Origin: UBA1081 sp045537555
GTDB taxonomy: Bacteria; Bacillota; Clostridia; Oscillospirales; Acutalibacteraceae
NCBI GenBank assembly: GCA_045537555.1
Contig: JAZSPR010000147.1
Span: 1-14,753 of the forward strand
Direction: 5' to 3'
Length of the DNA: 14,753 nt
The notes under the pieces were generated by a model. That model was given only the letters and a program-made list of their open reading frames with translations, searched no databases and was not told the origin of the DNA. Positions 1 to 7,773 of this stretch are shown one piece after another. The translations under genes and the position numbers were made by a program. Numbering within the stretch: the first letter of the stretch is position 1; each line of letters starts with the position of its first letter.

Positions 1-861
1 ACACTCTTCGGCAACGGTGAAAGAACAGGTAATGCCGACATTGTAACACTTGCTATGAATATGTATTCACAGGGTGTTGATCCCGAGCTTGATTTCTCTG
101 ATATGCCTGCTATCACACAGGTTTATGAAAAAGTCACAAGAATGGCAGTTTATGAGCGTTCACCCTATTCGGGTAATCTTGTTTTTGCCGCTTTCTCAGG
201 TTCACATCAGGATGCTATTGCAAAGGGTATGAAGTACAGAGAAGACAACGACTGTGAACACTGGACAGTGCCTTATCTTCCAATCGATCCGAGAGATGTG
301 GGCAGAGAGTACAAGACAGACGTTATCCGTATCAATTCACAGTCAGGTAAAGGCGGTATCGGTTATCTTCTTGATAAGCAGTACGGTTATGTACTCCCGA
401 TGAAGATGAGAGAAAATGTCGGTTACTGCGTAAAGGATGTTTCCGACAAGGCTCACAAAGAGCTTCAGCCTCAGGAAGTTTTCGATGTATTTAAAGAGAA
501 CTATATCAATATCATTGACGGTCCCGTTAAATATATTGACTGTCATTTTGTGCGTAAGAATGACACGGTTGCTTACCTCACATTTGAAAAAGACGGCATA
601 GCAGACGATATCGCAGGTAACGGTAACGGTTCACTTGACGCTGTTGTTAAAGCACTTCATAAAGGCGGCATTAAGTTTGACCACCTTGAATATACAGAAC
701 ATGCCCTCAATATGGGCTCAACATCAAAGGCTGTTTCTTATGTCAGCATCACAATGCCTGACGGAAAAGTCAGCTGGGGTGTCGGTGTTGATGATGATAT
801 TATTCTTTCATCAGTATACGCACTGTTCTCAGCAATCAACAGATACGAAAAATCAAAGTAA
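1..861 (+). CDS. leuA: 2-isopropylmalate synthase, C-terminal part (5' end outside window)
   Basis: Condenses acetyl-CoA with 2-oxoisovalerate, the first committed step of leucine synthesis, in the cytoplasm. The reading frame is open from base 1, so the N-terminal part carrying most of the catalytic barrel is missing. About 286 residues remain. GNGERTGN at residues 5-12 is the conserved segment near the end of the synthase barrel in the isopropylmalate synthase family. The stretch SQGVDPELDFSDM and the block DCEHWTVPYLPIDPRDVGR (about 87-105) resemble the LeuA2 (yeast-like, TIGR00970-type) branch more than the usual Bacillus LeuA1. Roughly the last 120 residues (from about INIIDGPVKYID) should be the LeuA allosteric dimer domain that binds leucine in this family. 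leuC starts 12 nt after the stop, so the two are almost certainly co-transcribed. The LeuA2 assignment is from memory of family patterns. Confidence 0.93.
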   Translation, partial: TLFGNGERTGNADIVTLAMNMYSQGVDPELDFSDMPAITQVYEKVTRMAVYERSPYSGNLVFAAFSGSHQDAIAKGMKYREDNDCEHWTVPYLPIDPRDVGREYKTDVIRINSQSGKGGIGYLLDKQYGYVLPMKMRENVGYCVKDVSDKAHKELQPQEVFDVFKENYINIIDGPVKYIDCHFVRKNDTVAYLTFEKDGIADDIAGNGNGSLDAVVKALHKGGIKFDHLEYTEHALNMGSTSKAVSYVSITMPDGKVSWGVGVDDDIILSSVYALFSAINRYEKSK

Positions 862-873
862 GGAGAAATTATT

Positions 874-2136
874 ATGGGTATGACAATGACACAGAAGATT
901 CTTGCCGCACATGCAGGGCTCGAATCTGTTGAAGCAGGTCAGCTTATCATGGCAAAGCTTGACCTTGTTCTCGGCAACGATATCACTTCTCCCGTTGCAA
1001 TAAATGAATTCAGTAAAAACGGTTTTGAAAGTGTTTTTGATAACACTAAAATTGCAATGGTTATGGACCACTTTGTTCCTAACAAAGACATCAAAGCGGC
1101 TCAGCAGACAAAGCAATGCAGAACATTTGCAAAATCATTCAATATCACAAACTATTATGATGTAGGCGAAATGGGTATTGAGCATGCTCTTATCCCCGAA
1201 AAGGGTCTTGCCGCTCCCGGTGACTGCATCATCGGTGCAGACTCACACACCTGTACATACGGCGCTTTAGGTGCTTTCTCAACAGGTATCGGCTCCACAG
1301 ATATGGCGGCAGGTATGGCAACGGGTAAGGCTTGGTTCAAGGTTCCTTCTGCTATAAAGTTTACTCTTACAGGTGCACTCAACAAGGGTGTTTCGGGTAA
1401 GGACGTAAATCTTCACATCATCGGTATGATAGGTGTTGACGGTGCTCTTTACCGTTCAATGGAATTCACGGGTGAAGGTCTTCACTCACTTTCAATGGAT
1501 GACAGACTTGCAATGGCTAACATGGCTATTGAAGCAGGTGCAAAGAACGGCATCTTTGAAGTTGACGACAAGACTCTTGAATATGTAAACGGCAGAGTAA
1601 ACCGTGAATTTACAGTTTACAAGGCAGACGAAGACGCAGTTTACGATGAAGAATATGTAATCAATCTCTCTGAAATCGTTTCAACAGTTGCATGTCCTCA
1701 TCTTCCCGAAAACACAAGACCTGCATCAGAGCTTACAGACATAGTACCCGATCAGGTTGTTATCGGCTCATGCACAAACGGCAGAATTTCCGATATGGAA
1801 GCTGCCGCAAACATCCTCAAAGGCAAGAAAGTTGCAAAGGATATCAGAGTTATCGTTATCCCCGCAACTCAGTCAGTTTACAAAGAGTGCATCAAGAGAG
1901 GATATATGGATATCTTCATTGATGCAGGCTGTGCAGTTTCAACTCCCACATGCGGACCTTGTCTCGGCGGTTACATGGGTATTCTCGCAGATGACGAAAT
2001 CGCAGTTGCAACAACAAACCGTAACTTCGTAGGCAGAATGGGTGCTAAGAGCTCAAAGATTTACCTTGCCAGCCCCGAAGTTGCAGCAGCAACAGCTGTT
2101 GCAGGGCATATTGTTAACCCGAAAGATTATATTTAA
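874..2136 (+). CDS. leuC: 3-isopropylmalate dehydratase large subunit
   Basis: Forms with LeuD the [4Fe-4S] isomerase that converts 2-isopropylmalate to 3-isopropylmalate. At 420 residues it is the shorter, archaeal/clostridial (HacA-like) form rather than the about 465-residue E. coli form. Aconitase-family signatures are clear: GADSHTCTYGALG at 121-133, GSCTNGR with Cys300, and CGPCLGG with Cys360 and Cys363; these three cysteines are the expected cluster ligands. NRNFVGRMG at 382-390 is also conserved. The start at 874 has an AGGAG ribosome binding site at 861-865. It follows leuA by 12 nt. The TAA stop overlaps the first bases of a family A repeat, which fills the space before leuD; the usual close leuC-leuD coupling is therefore opened to 162 nt. 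Confidence 0.96.
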   Translation: MGMTMTQKILAAHAGLESVEAGQLIMAKLDLVLGNDITSPVAINEFSKNGFESVFDNTKIAMVMDHFVPNKDIKAAQQTKQCRTFAKSFNITNYYDVGEMGIEHALIPEKGLAAPGDCIIGADSHTCTYGALGAFSTGIGSTDMAAGMATGKAWFKVPSAIKFTLTGALNKGVSGKDVNLHIIGMIGVDGALYRSMEFTGEGLHSLSMDDRLAMANMAIEAGAKNGIFEVDDKTLEYVNGRVNREFTVYKADEDAVYDEEYVINLSEIVSTVACPHLPENTRPASELTDIVPDQVVIGSCTNGRISDMEAAANILKGKKVAKDIRVIVIPATQSVYKECIKRGYMDIFIDAGCAVSTPTCGPCLGGYMGILADDEIAVATTNRNFVGRMGAKSSKIYLASPEVAAATAVAGHIVNPKDYI

Positions 2137-2257
2137 TTCGCAATTATCAATGTGCAATGTGCAATTGCGGAAGGGGTAAACCCCTTAAACCCCATTTTAT
2201 AAATCAACACCGTCAGGTGTTCCGAAATTGCGAATTGCGAATTTCCAATTGCGAATT
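2135..2257 (-). repeat. Family A palindromic repeat, copy A1 (reverse orientation)
   Basis: Lies in the leuC-leuD gap. The ends are inverted runs of AATTCGCAATT-type units (AATTCGCAATT at 2135, AATTGCGAATT at the right). Read on the minus strand the order matches the other copies: AATTCGCAATT units, TTCGGAA, hairpin AACACC-TGAC-GGTGTT, an ATGGGG segment, hairpin AAGGGGT-TT-ACCCCTT, and the opposite end. The leuC stop codon TAA is shared with the left edge. No coding potential. It could act as a processing, stabilising or terminating structure between leuC and leuD. Confidence 0.85.
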
Positions 2258-2298
2258 TACTATCCGGTATTTTTAAAAATTTTGAAAGGACTTTTTAT

Positions 2299-2778
2299 AT
2301 GAAAGTAAAAGGTATAGTACATAAATACGGCGATAATGTTGACACAGACGTTATCATCCCTGCAAGATATCTCAACACAGCAAATCACAAGGAGCTTGCA
2401 GCTCATTGTATGGAAGATATCGACACAGAATTTGTAAACAATGTTAAAAACGGCGACATTATGGTCGGCGGTGCAAACTTCGGTTGCGGTTCATCCCGTG
2501 AACATGCTCCCATCGCTATCAAGGAATCAGGCATTTCATGTGTTATCGCTTCAACTTTTGCAAGAATTTTTTACAGAAATGCGATAAATATCGGTCTTGC
2601 AATCCTTGAATGCCCCGAAGCGAGCGAAAAAATAGCCGCAGGTGATGAAGTATCGGTTGATTTCGACACAGGTGTTATCACTAATATTACAAAGAACGAG
2701 GAATACAAGGCTCAGCCTTTCCCCGAATTCATAAAAGAGATTATCGCTTCAAACGGTCTTCTCAATTCACTCAAGTGA
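2299..2778 (+). CDS. leuD: 3-isopropylmalate dehydratase small subunit
   Basis: Swivel-domain partner of LeuC in the isopropylmalate isomerase. At 159 residues it is the compact form that normally pairs with a 420-residue LeuC, so the two subunits match in type. Visible signatures are NVDTDVIIPARYL at 13-25 and NFGCGSSREHAP at 60-71, the conserved substrate-binding loop of the small subunit. The start at 2299 has GAAAGGA at 2284-2290. Its stop codon overlaps the ribosome binding site of leuB, which starts 10 nt later, so leuD and leuB are translationally close. Confidence 0.95.
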   Translation: MKVKGIVHKYGDNVDTDVIIPARYLNTANHKELAAHCMEDIDTEFVNNVKNGDIMVGGANFGCGSSREHAPIAIKESGISCVIASTFARIFYRNAINIGLAILECPEASEKIAAGDEVSVDFDTGVITNITKNEEYKAQPFPEFIKEIIASNGLLNSLK

Positions 2779-2788
2779 GGGTATAATT

Positions 2789-3859
2789 ATGAAAAAAGTT
2801 ATTACAGTTCTCAAAGGTGACGGTATAGGCCCCGAAATAGTTGACGAAGCTCTCAAAGTGCTCGGAAAAATCGGTGAAAAATACGGTCATGAATTTGAAT
2901 ACAAATATGTTGACATCGGCGGTTGCTCAATCGACAAATACGGTGTCCCCATTACAGATGAAGGCATGGCTCAGTGTAAAAACTGTGACAGCGTACTTCT
3001 CGGTGCCGTAGGCGGTCCCAAATGGGATAACTGTCCTCCTGCAATCCGTCCCGAAAAGGCACTTCTTGCAGTAAGAAGCGAGCTCGGTCTTTTCGCAAAC
3101 CTTCGTCCCACAAAGCTCTTCCCTCAGCTTGCAGATGCATCTCCTCTCAAGCCCTCTGTTGTCGGTGACGGCATTGACCTTCTCATCGTAAGAGAGCTCA
3201 CGGGCGGTATCTATTTCGGCAAGAGAACAACGGGCGAAGAAAACGGTGAAAAGTTTGCCGCAGACGAACTCAAGTATTCAGAGCATGAAATTGAAAGAAT
3301 CGGCAGAGTTGCTTTTGAATCAGCAAGAAAGAGAAGAGGCAAGGTTTCTTCCGTAGATAAGGCAAACGTTCTTGATTCTTCAAGACTCTGGAGAAGTGTT
3401 ATGCACCGTCTTGCGGAAGAATATAGTGACGTTGAATACGAAGATATCCTCGTTGACAACACGGCGATGCAGTTAATCAGAAATCCCGGCAGATTTGATG
3501 TTGCTGTTACTGAAAACATGTTCGGCGATATCCTTTCAGACGAAGCAAGCATGCTCACAGGCTCAATCGGTATGATGCCCTCAGCTTCTCTTTCAGAGGG
3601 AACTCTCGGCATGTATGAACCCATTCACGGCTCAGCTCCCGACATCGCGGGAATGGACATCGCAAACCCTCTGGGCACAATCCTTTCAGCCGCAATGATG
3701 CTCCGTTATTCATTCAATATGATTGATGAAGCAGATGCTATCGAAAACGCAGTCAATGCAGTTCTCGACGACGGCTACAGAACAGGCGATATCATGCAGG
3801 AAGGCATGACAAAGGTCGGCTGTAAGCAGATGGGCGACTTGGTTGCAGAACGGATTTAA
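2789..3859 (+). CDS. leuB: 3-isopropylmalate dehydrogenase
   Basis: NAD-dependent oxidative decarboxylation of 3-isopropylmalate to 2-oxoisocaproate, third step of leucine synthesis. The 356-residue length is normal for the family. Visible features: GDGIGPEI at 10-17; substrate arginines Arg96, Arg106 and Arg135; VRELTGGIYFGKR at 134-146 with catalytic Tyr142; VDKANVLDSSRLWR with Lys191; metal ligands Asp223, Asp247 and Asp251; and the NAD-binding block GMYEPIHGSAPDIAG at 274-288. The start has GTGAGGG (2775-2781) overlapping the leuD stop. Downstream lies a repeat-filled gap of 414 nt before ilvB, so the leu transcript probably ends or is processed there. Confidence 0.97.
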   Translation: MKKVITVLKGDGIGPEIVDEALKVLGKIGEKYGHEFEYKYVDIGGCSIDKYGVPITDEGMAQCKNCDSVLLGAVGGPKWDNCPPAIRPEKALLAVRSELGLFANLRPTKLFPQLADASPLKPSVVGDGIDLLIVRELTGGIYFGKRTTGEENGEKFAADELKYSEHEIERIGRVAFESARKRRGKVSSVDKANVLDSSRLWRSVMHRLAEEYSDVEYEDILVDNTAMQLIRNPGRFDVAVTENMFGDILSDEASMLTGSIGMMPSASLSEGTLGMYEPIHGSAPDIAGMDIANPLGTILSAAMMLRYSFNMIDEADAIENAVNAVLDDGYRTGDIMQEGMTKVGCKQMGDLVAERI

Positions 3860-3874
3860 TGCAGAAGAATCATC

Positions 3875-3898
3875 GTAGGGGCGCCCATTGGACGTCCG
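3875..3898 (+). repeat. Family B outer hairpin, left
   Basis: A 24-bp GTAGGGG...GTCCG unit that forms an imperfect hairpin (GGGCGCCC-ATT-GGACGTCC). It sits exactly 21 nt before family B copy B1. The same arrangement with the same 21-nt spacing occurs at 9804-9827, so it is probably part of a larger composite unit rather than a chance neighbour. Confidence 0.75.
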
Positions 3899-3919
3899 TT
3901 CCCGGAAAAAACAAATTCT

Positions 3920-4089
3920 GTAGGGACCGATGCCTACATCGGTCCGATTGCGGAATGAAATGGAGCAATAACGATTGAAAATCGTTCATTTGCAACAAAA
4001 TCAATGAACTAATTTGTTCGGTTAGCGGAAATCAGAGATTTCCGATTTGTCTTCGACAAATGCGGACCGATGTGGGCATCGGTCCCTAC
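3920..4089 (+). repeat. Family B inverted-end repeat, copy B1 (170 bp)
   Basis: The element has 26-bp inverted ends, beginning GTAGGGACCGATG and ending CATCGGTCCCTAC, with one mismatch between the ends. Each end is itself a hairpin. The interior holds further hairpins: ATTGC...GCAAT, AACGATT-GAA-AATCGTT, GGAAATC-AGA-GATTTCC and ATTTGTC-TTC-GACAAAT. No open frame of note and no transposase. Nearly the same sequence recurs at 6483-6654 and, with altered stems, at 9849-10016. It lies between leuB and ilvB. Confidence 0.9.
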
Positions 4090-4155
4090 ACTTGGTTCTT
4101 AATTTAAAAAAAAATCTTGATTTATATTATTTTATATTATATAATATCAAAATAA

Positions 4156-4185
4156 TTTTCATTTCTTGATTGTAGTGTTTATAAT
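4156..4185 (+). promoter_or_regulatory. Possible vegetative promoter of ilvB
   Basis: A perfect -10 hexamer TATAAT lies at 4180-4185 in a very AT-rich stretch (4105-4200), with a weak -35 candidate TTTTCA at 4156-4161 and an 18-nt spacer. The following leader of about 80 nt carries a nested hairpin. AT-rich DNA gives such matches by chance, so this is only suggestive. Confidence 0.35.
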
Positions 4186-4189
4186 GATT

Positions 4190-4227
4190 AATTATCAATT
4201 CAAGTCGCATAGCGACTTCCGATAATT
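4190..4227 (+). promoter_or_regulatory. Nested hairpin in the ilvB leader
   Basis: Inner stem AAGTCGC-ATA-GCGACTT is perfect (4202-4218). An outer stem AATTATC/GATAATT (4190-4196 and 4221-4227) closes around it. No U-run follows, so it is not a simple terminator, and there is no T-box core sequence. It abuts family A-like bases (AATTGCGAATTGAGAATT, about 4238-4256), so it may be a degenerate repeat rather than a dedicated ilv regulator. Confidence 0.5.
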
Positions 4228-4273
4228 GAGCATTTCAAATTGCGAATTGAGAATTGATTTGTGTGGTGAAGTA

Positions 4274-5944
4274 ATGAAATTATCAGGTGCTGAAATACTT
4301 GTCAGAACATTGATTGAACAGGGTGTCGATGTTGTTTTCGGTTATCCCGGAGGACAGGTTATCAACATTTATGACAGATTATATGAGCATCAGGACGAAT
4401 TAAAGCATGTTCTTGTCGCTCACGAGCAGGGTGCATCCCATGCGGCTGACGGTTACGCAAGAACAACGGGCAAAGTCGGTGTCTGCATCGCAACATCAGG
4501 TCCGGGTGCTACAAACCTTGAAACAGGTATCGCAACGGCTTACCTTGATTCAGTCCCCATGGTTGCCATTACCGGTAACGTTTCAAACGACCTTATCGGC
4601 AGAGACAGTTTTCAGGAAGTTGACATAACGGGTATCACAATGCCCATTACAAAGCATAACTTCTTTGTAAACAAGGTTTCAAAGCTTGCAGATACTTTAA
4701 GAGAAGCTTTTAAGCTTGCAAAATCGGGCAGACCCGGTCCCGTGCTTGTGGATATTCCCAAGGATGTTCAGGTAGCTCTTTACGACTATGAGCCCGAAGC
4801 GGTTGTTGAGCCAATGCCGAAAATTCCCCCGAAAGCTCACAAAATCGAAAGTGCAATAAAACTTATCAATGAAGCGAAAAAGCCTTACATATATTGCGGC
4901 GGCGGTACAATCTCTGCAGGTGCAAGTGAAGAAGTAAAGGCTCTCGCAGAAAAGATTGATGCCGTTATCGGATGCTCACTTATGGGTATTTCCGCTATCG
5001 AAAACTCAAACGAGAGATTCCTCGGTATGCAGGGTATGCACGGTCATTACGCATCTTCAATGGCTCAGCATAATGCAGACCTTATCATTACCGTTGGTGC
5101 AAGATTTTCAGACAGAGCAACAGGCAACAAGGCAAAATATGCCCCCGGTGCAAAGATTATCCATATCGATACGGATAAAGCCGAAATCGATAAGAACATC
5201 ATTGCACACCTCGGTATATGCAGTGATGTTAAAATGGCTCTTTCCGAGATTATTGACGGTGTTGAAAAGGCTGAACACCCCGAATGGATAAGTCAGGTAA
5301 AGGATTTCATTAAGGAAGAGAAGAAACATATTCCCGTTTCTGAGAAAATGAATCCTTACAACATAATAAAAGTCATCAATGAATGCAAAACAGATGATAT
5401 GCCCGTTGCAACAGATGTCGGACAGCATCAGATGTGGTCGGCTCAGTACTGTGAATTCGGAAAACCCCGTAAGTTCGTTTCAAGCGGCGGACTCGGTACA
5501 ATGGGCTTCGGTCTGGGGGCTGCAATCGGTTCTGCAATCGGTTCCGGTCACAAAACAGTTCTCGTAACGGGTGACGGCAGTTTCGGTATGTGCCTTAACG
5601 AGCTTGCAACTGCGGCTTCATATAACGTTCCTGTCATTATCGTTATCATGAATAACGGTGTGCTCGGAATGGTTCGTCAATGGCAGAATCTTTTCTTTAA
5701 TCAGCACTATTCAAACACGGTGCTTGACAGAAAAACTGATTTTGTCCGCCTTGCACAGGCTTTCGGTGTTATGGGTTACAGATGCACCGAAATGGAAGAT
5801 TTCAGAGAAACAATGAAAACAGCCGTTGAGTCAGACGGCCCCGTGCTTATTGAATGTTTCATTGATAAGGACGAAATGGTTCTCCCGATGCTTCCTCCCG
5901 GCGGCTCAATGGACGATATCATTGTTGAAAGGGTGGGTGACTGA
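4274..5944 (+). CDS. ilvB: Acetolactate synthase (AHAS) large, catalytic subunit
   Basis: Thiamine-diphosphate- and FAD-dependent condensation of pyruvate to 2-acetolactate, or with 2-oxobutyrate to acetohydroxybutyrate. I place the start at ATG 4274 (556 residues), after GGTGA at 4264-4268. An in-frame TTG at 4226 would add 16 residues encoded by repeat sequence (including NCELRI), which is not family-like. Domains in order: ThDP-pyrimidine domain at about 1-165 with FGYPGG and catalytic Glu51 in AHEQGASHAADGYAR; central FAD-associated domain at about 185-330; ThDP-pyrophosphate domain at about 370-540 with GDGS at 433-436 and NN at 460-461. The closing LPMLPPGG is typical of AHAS. ilvN starts 1 nt after the stop. 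The TGATATG junction implies translational coupling and hence matched subunit amounts. Confidence 0.96.
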   Translation: MKLSGAEILVRTLIEQGVDVVFGYPGGQVINIYDRLYEHQDELKHVLVAHEQGASHAADGYARTTGKVGVCIATSGPGATNLETGIATAYLDSVPMVAITGNVSNDLIGRDSFQEVDITGITMPITKHNFFVNKVSKLADTLREAFKLAKSGRPGPVLVDIPKDVQVALYDYEPEAVVEPMPKIPPKAHKIESAIKLINEAKKPYIYCGGGTISAGASEEVKALAEKIDAVIGCSLMGISAIENSNERFLGMQGMHGHYASSMAQHNADLIITVGARFSDRATGNKAKYAPGAKIIHIDTDKAEIDKNIIAHLGICSDVKMALSEIIDGVEKAEHPEWISQVKDFIKEEKKHIPVSEKMNPYNIIKVINECKTDDMPVATDVGQHQMWSAQYCEFGKPRKFVSSGGLGTMGFGLGAAIGSAIGSGHKTVLVTGDGSFGMCLNELATAASYNVPVIIVIMNNGVLGMVRQWQNLFFNQHYSNTVLDRKTDFVRLAQAFGVMGYRCTEMEDFRETMKTAVESDGPVLIECFIDKDEMVLPMLPPGGSMDDIIVERVGD

Positions 5945-5945
5945 T

Positions 5946-6446
5946 ATGGACAGACACGTTCTTTCGGTTTTCGTCCGTAACCAGTACGGTGTACTTGCAA
6001 GAATTTCAAGTATGTTCAGAAGAAGAGGCTTCAATATTGACTCTCTTACCGTCGGCGAAACGGAAAACCCCGAATATTCAAGAATGACAGTCACTTTCAA
6101 CGGTGACGATGTGGTGAAAAACCAGATTGTCCGTCAATTGGCAAAAATGCCCGATGTTGAATGTCTTACAGAGCTTGAAAAGGCAGAATCTGTTTCAAGA
6201 GAGCTTGTTCTTGTTAAAATAAAAAACAGCAAGGAATCAAGACAAGACATCATGAGTGTTGTTGATATTTTCAGGGCAAAGGTTGTCGATTACGGCACTG
6301 AAGCTATGATTATTGAAATAACGGGCGAGTCCTCAAAAATTGATGCTTTCATTGACCTTGTGGAAGAATTCGGTATTATCGAAGTCTGCCGTACGGGTAT
6401 TGTGGCTCTTAAGAGGGGTAACGGAAGCATACTTAATGAAAACTAA
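5946..6446 (+). CDS. ilvN: Acetolactate synthase small, regulatory subunit
   Basis: ACT-domain subunit that activates IlvB and confers valine feedback in this family. I use ATG 5946, giving 166 residues, preceded by AAAGGGTGGGTGA inside the ilvB 3' end. The frame is open further upstream but only as an overlap with ilvB. The first ACT domain spans about 4-75, with NQYGVLARISSMFRRRGFNI (12-31) as the typical effector-binding turn. The C-terminal AHAS small-subunit domain runs about 83-157 and ends near GIVALKRG. The length fits the usual 160-175. The stop reads TAATTCGCAATG, so it merges with a short family A-like fragment. Confidence 0.96.
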   Translation: MDRHVLSVFVRNQYGVLARISSMFRRRGFNIDSLTVGETENPEYSRMTVTFNGDDVVKNQIVRQLAKMPDVECLTELEKAESVSRELVLVKIKNSKESRQDIMSVVDIFRAKVVDYGTEAMIIEITGESSKIDAFIDLVEEFGIIEVCRTGIVALKRGNGSILNEN

Positions 6447-6482
6447 TTCGCAATGTACAATTGTTTATGAAAAACAAATTAC

Positions 6483-6654
6483 GTAGGGACCGATGCCCAC
6501 ATCGGTCCGATTGCGGAATGAGAATGGAGCAATAACGATTGAAAATCGTTTATTCGCAACAAACTTAATGAACTAATTTGTTCAGTTGCGGAAATCTGAC
6601 GATTTCCCATTTGTCTTACGACAAATGCGGACCGATGTGGGCATCGGTCCCTAC
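6483..6654 (+). repeat. Family B inverted-end repeat, copy B2 (172 bp)
   Basis: Ends are exact 26-bp inverted repeats (GTAGGGACCGATGCCCAC... and its complement). The internal hairpin order is the same as in B1, with small loop changes (GGAAATC-TGAC-GATTTCC; ATTTGTC-TTAC-GACAAAT). It lacks the outer 24-bp hairpin but keeps a similar left spacer ending ACAAATTAC. A short family A-like piece (about 6445-6463) lies between the ilvN stop and this element. It fills most of the ilvN-ilvC gap. Confidence 0.9.
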
Positions 6655-6700
6655 AAAATAACTTTTTATTAATTGTAAATTATTAAAGGAGAATATAAAA

Positions 6701-7726
6701 ATGAACACATCAGCAAAAGTATATTATCAGCAGGACTGCGATCTCGGCAGACTGGGCGGAAAGACAGTAGCAATCATCGGTTACGGCTCACAGGGTCACG
6801 CACACGCACTTAATCTCAAGGAAAGCGGCGTTCATGTAATCATCGGTCTTTACGAAGGCTCAAAGAGCTGGGCAAAGGCAGAAGCACAGGGCTTTGAAGT
6901 TTACACATCAGCTGAAGCTGCAGCAAAGGCTGACCTTATCATGATTCTTATTAACGACGAACTTCAGGCAAAGCTTTACAAAGAGAGCATCGAGCCCAAC
7001 CTCACAGCAGGCAAGACTCTTGCATTCGCACACGGCTTCAACATCCACTTCGGCTGCATCAAGCCTCCCAAGGATGTCAATGTTATCATGATCGCTCCCA
7101 AGGGCCCCGGTCACACAGTAAGAAGCGAATATCAGGCAGGTAAGGGTGTTCCTTGTCTTATCGCTGTTGAACAGGATGCTACAGGCGATGCTATGGATAT
7201 CGGTCTTGCTTATGCACTCGGTATCGGCGGCGCTCGTGCAGGTGTTCTTGAAACAAACTTCCGTACAGAAACAGAAACAGACCTCTTCGGTGAACAGGCA
7301 GTTCTCTGTGGTGGTGTCTGTGCTCTTATGCAGGCAGGTTTTGAAACACTTGTTGAAGCAGGTTACGACCCCAGAAACGCATACTTTGAGTGTATCCACG
7401 AAATGAAGCTCATCGTTGACCTTATCTATCAGAGTGGTTTCGCAGGTATGAGATACTCAATCTCAAACACAGCTGAATACGGCGACTATATCACAGGTCC
7501 CAAGGTTATCACAGACGAAACAAAGAAGGCTATGAAGAAGATCCTTTCTGATATTCAGGACGGTACATTCGCTAAGGAATTCCTTCTTGATATGTCAGAT
7601 GCAGGTGCACAGGTTCACTTCAAGGCTATGAGAAAGCTTGCTGCTGAACATCCCGCAGAAGTTGTCGGTGAAGACATCCGTAAGCTCTACAGCTGGAACG
7701 ACGAAGCAAAGCTTATCAACAACTAA
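6701..7726 (+). CDS. ilvC: Ketol-acid reductoisomerase, class I
   Basis: Isomerises and reduces 2-acetolactate/acetohydroxybutyrate to the dihydroxy acids, using NAD(P)H and Mg2+. The 341 residues match the short class I form. GYGSQGHA at 27-34 is the dinucleotide-binding loop. HGFNIHFG at 111-118 and APKGPGHTVRSEY at 132-144 (Lys134) are active-site blocks. Asp194, Glu198, Glu230 and Glu234 are the expected metal ligands and Ser255 the substrate serine. In the cofactor loop GLYEGSKSW (49-57), tyrosine stands where many NADPH-using enzymes have arginine. A strong AAAGGAG lies at 6685-6691. It uses a narrower codon set than its neighbours, consistent with high expression. A hairpin follows at 7739. 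Confidence 0.97.
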   Translation: MNTSAKVYYQQDCDLGRLGGKTVAIIGYGSQGHAHALNLKESGVHVIIGLYEGSKSWAKAEAQGFEVYTSAEAAAKADLIMILINDELQAKLYKESIEPNLTAGKTLAFAHGFNIHFGCIKPPKDVNVIMIAPKGPGHTVRSEYQAGKGVPCLIAVEQDATGDAMDIGLAYALGIGGARAGVLETNFRTETETDLFGEQAVLCGGVCALMQAGFETLVEAGYDPRNAYFECIHEMKLIVDLIYQSGFAGMRYSISNTAEYGDYITGPKVITDETKKAMKKILSDIQDGTFAKEFLLDMSDAGAQVHFKAMRKLAAEHPAEVVGEDIRKLYSWNDEAKLINN

Positions 7727-7738
7727 TATGAGTTTAAT

Positions 7739-7771
7739 CTGCATCAATCGGATACGGTTGGTGCAGTTTGT
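7739..7771 (+). terminator. Probable terminator of ilvC
   Basis: Stem CTGCATCAATCG / CGGTTGGTGCAG with a GATA loop gives 12 pairs including two G-U pairs, followed by a weak U-rich tail (TTTGTATAATT). It is 12 nt after the ilvC stop and separate from the repeat that begins just downstream. Confidence 0.5.
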
Positions 7772-7773
7772 AT

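Noticed and set aside
3920..4089. Family B as a complete insertion sequence
   Set aside because: At about 170 bp it cannot encode a transposase, and I could not see a clear target duplication, so it is listed as a repeat rather than a mobile element.
4184..4225. Possible leader peptide before ilvB (ATG at 4184, 13 codons)
   Set aside because: The peptide contains only one Ile and no Leu or Val, has no ribosome binding site of note, and is made of palindrome sequence.
4090..4273. T-box riboswitch before ilvB
   Set aside because: I looked for the conserved T-box core (GGGTGG-ACCGCG type) and specifier-stem features and saw none.
6908..7399. Long open frame on the minus strand inside ilvC (163 codons)
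   Set aside because: It is a codon-bias shadow of ilvC: no ribosome binding site, cysteine-rich odd composition, and full overlap with a highly conserved gene.
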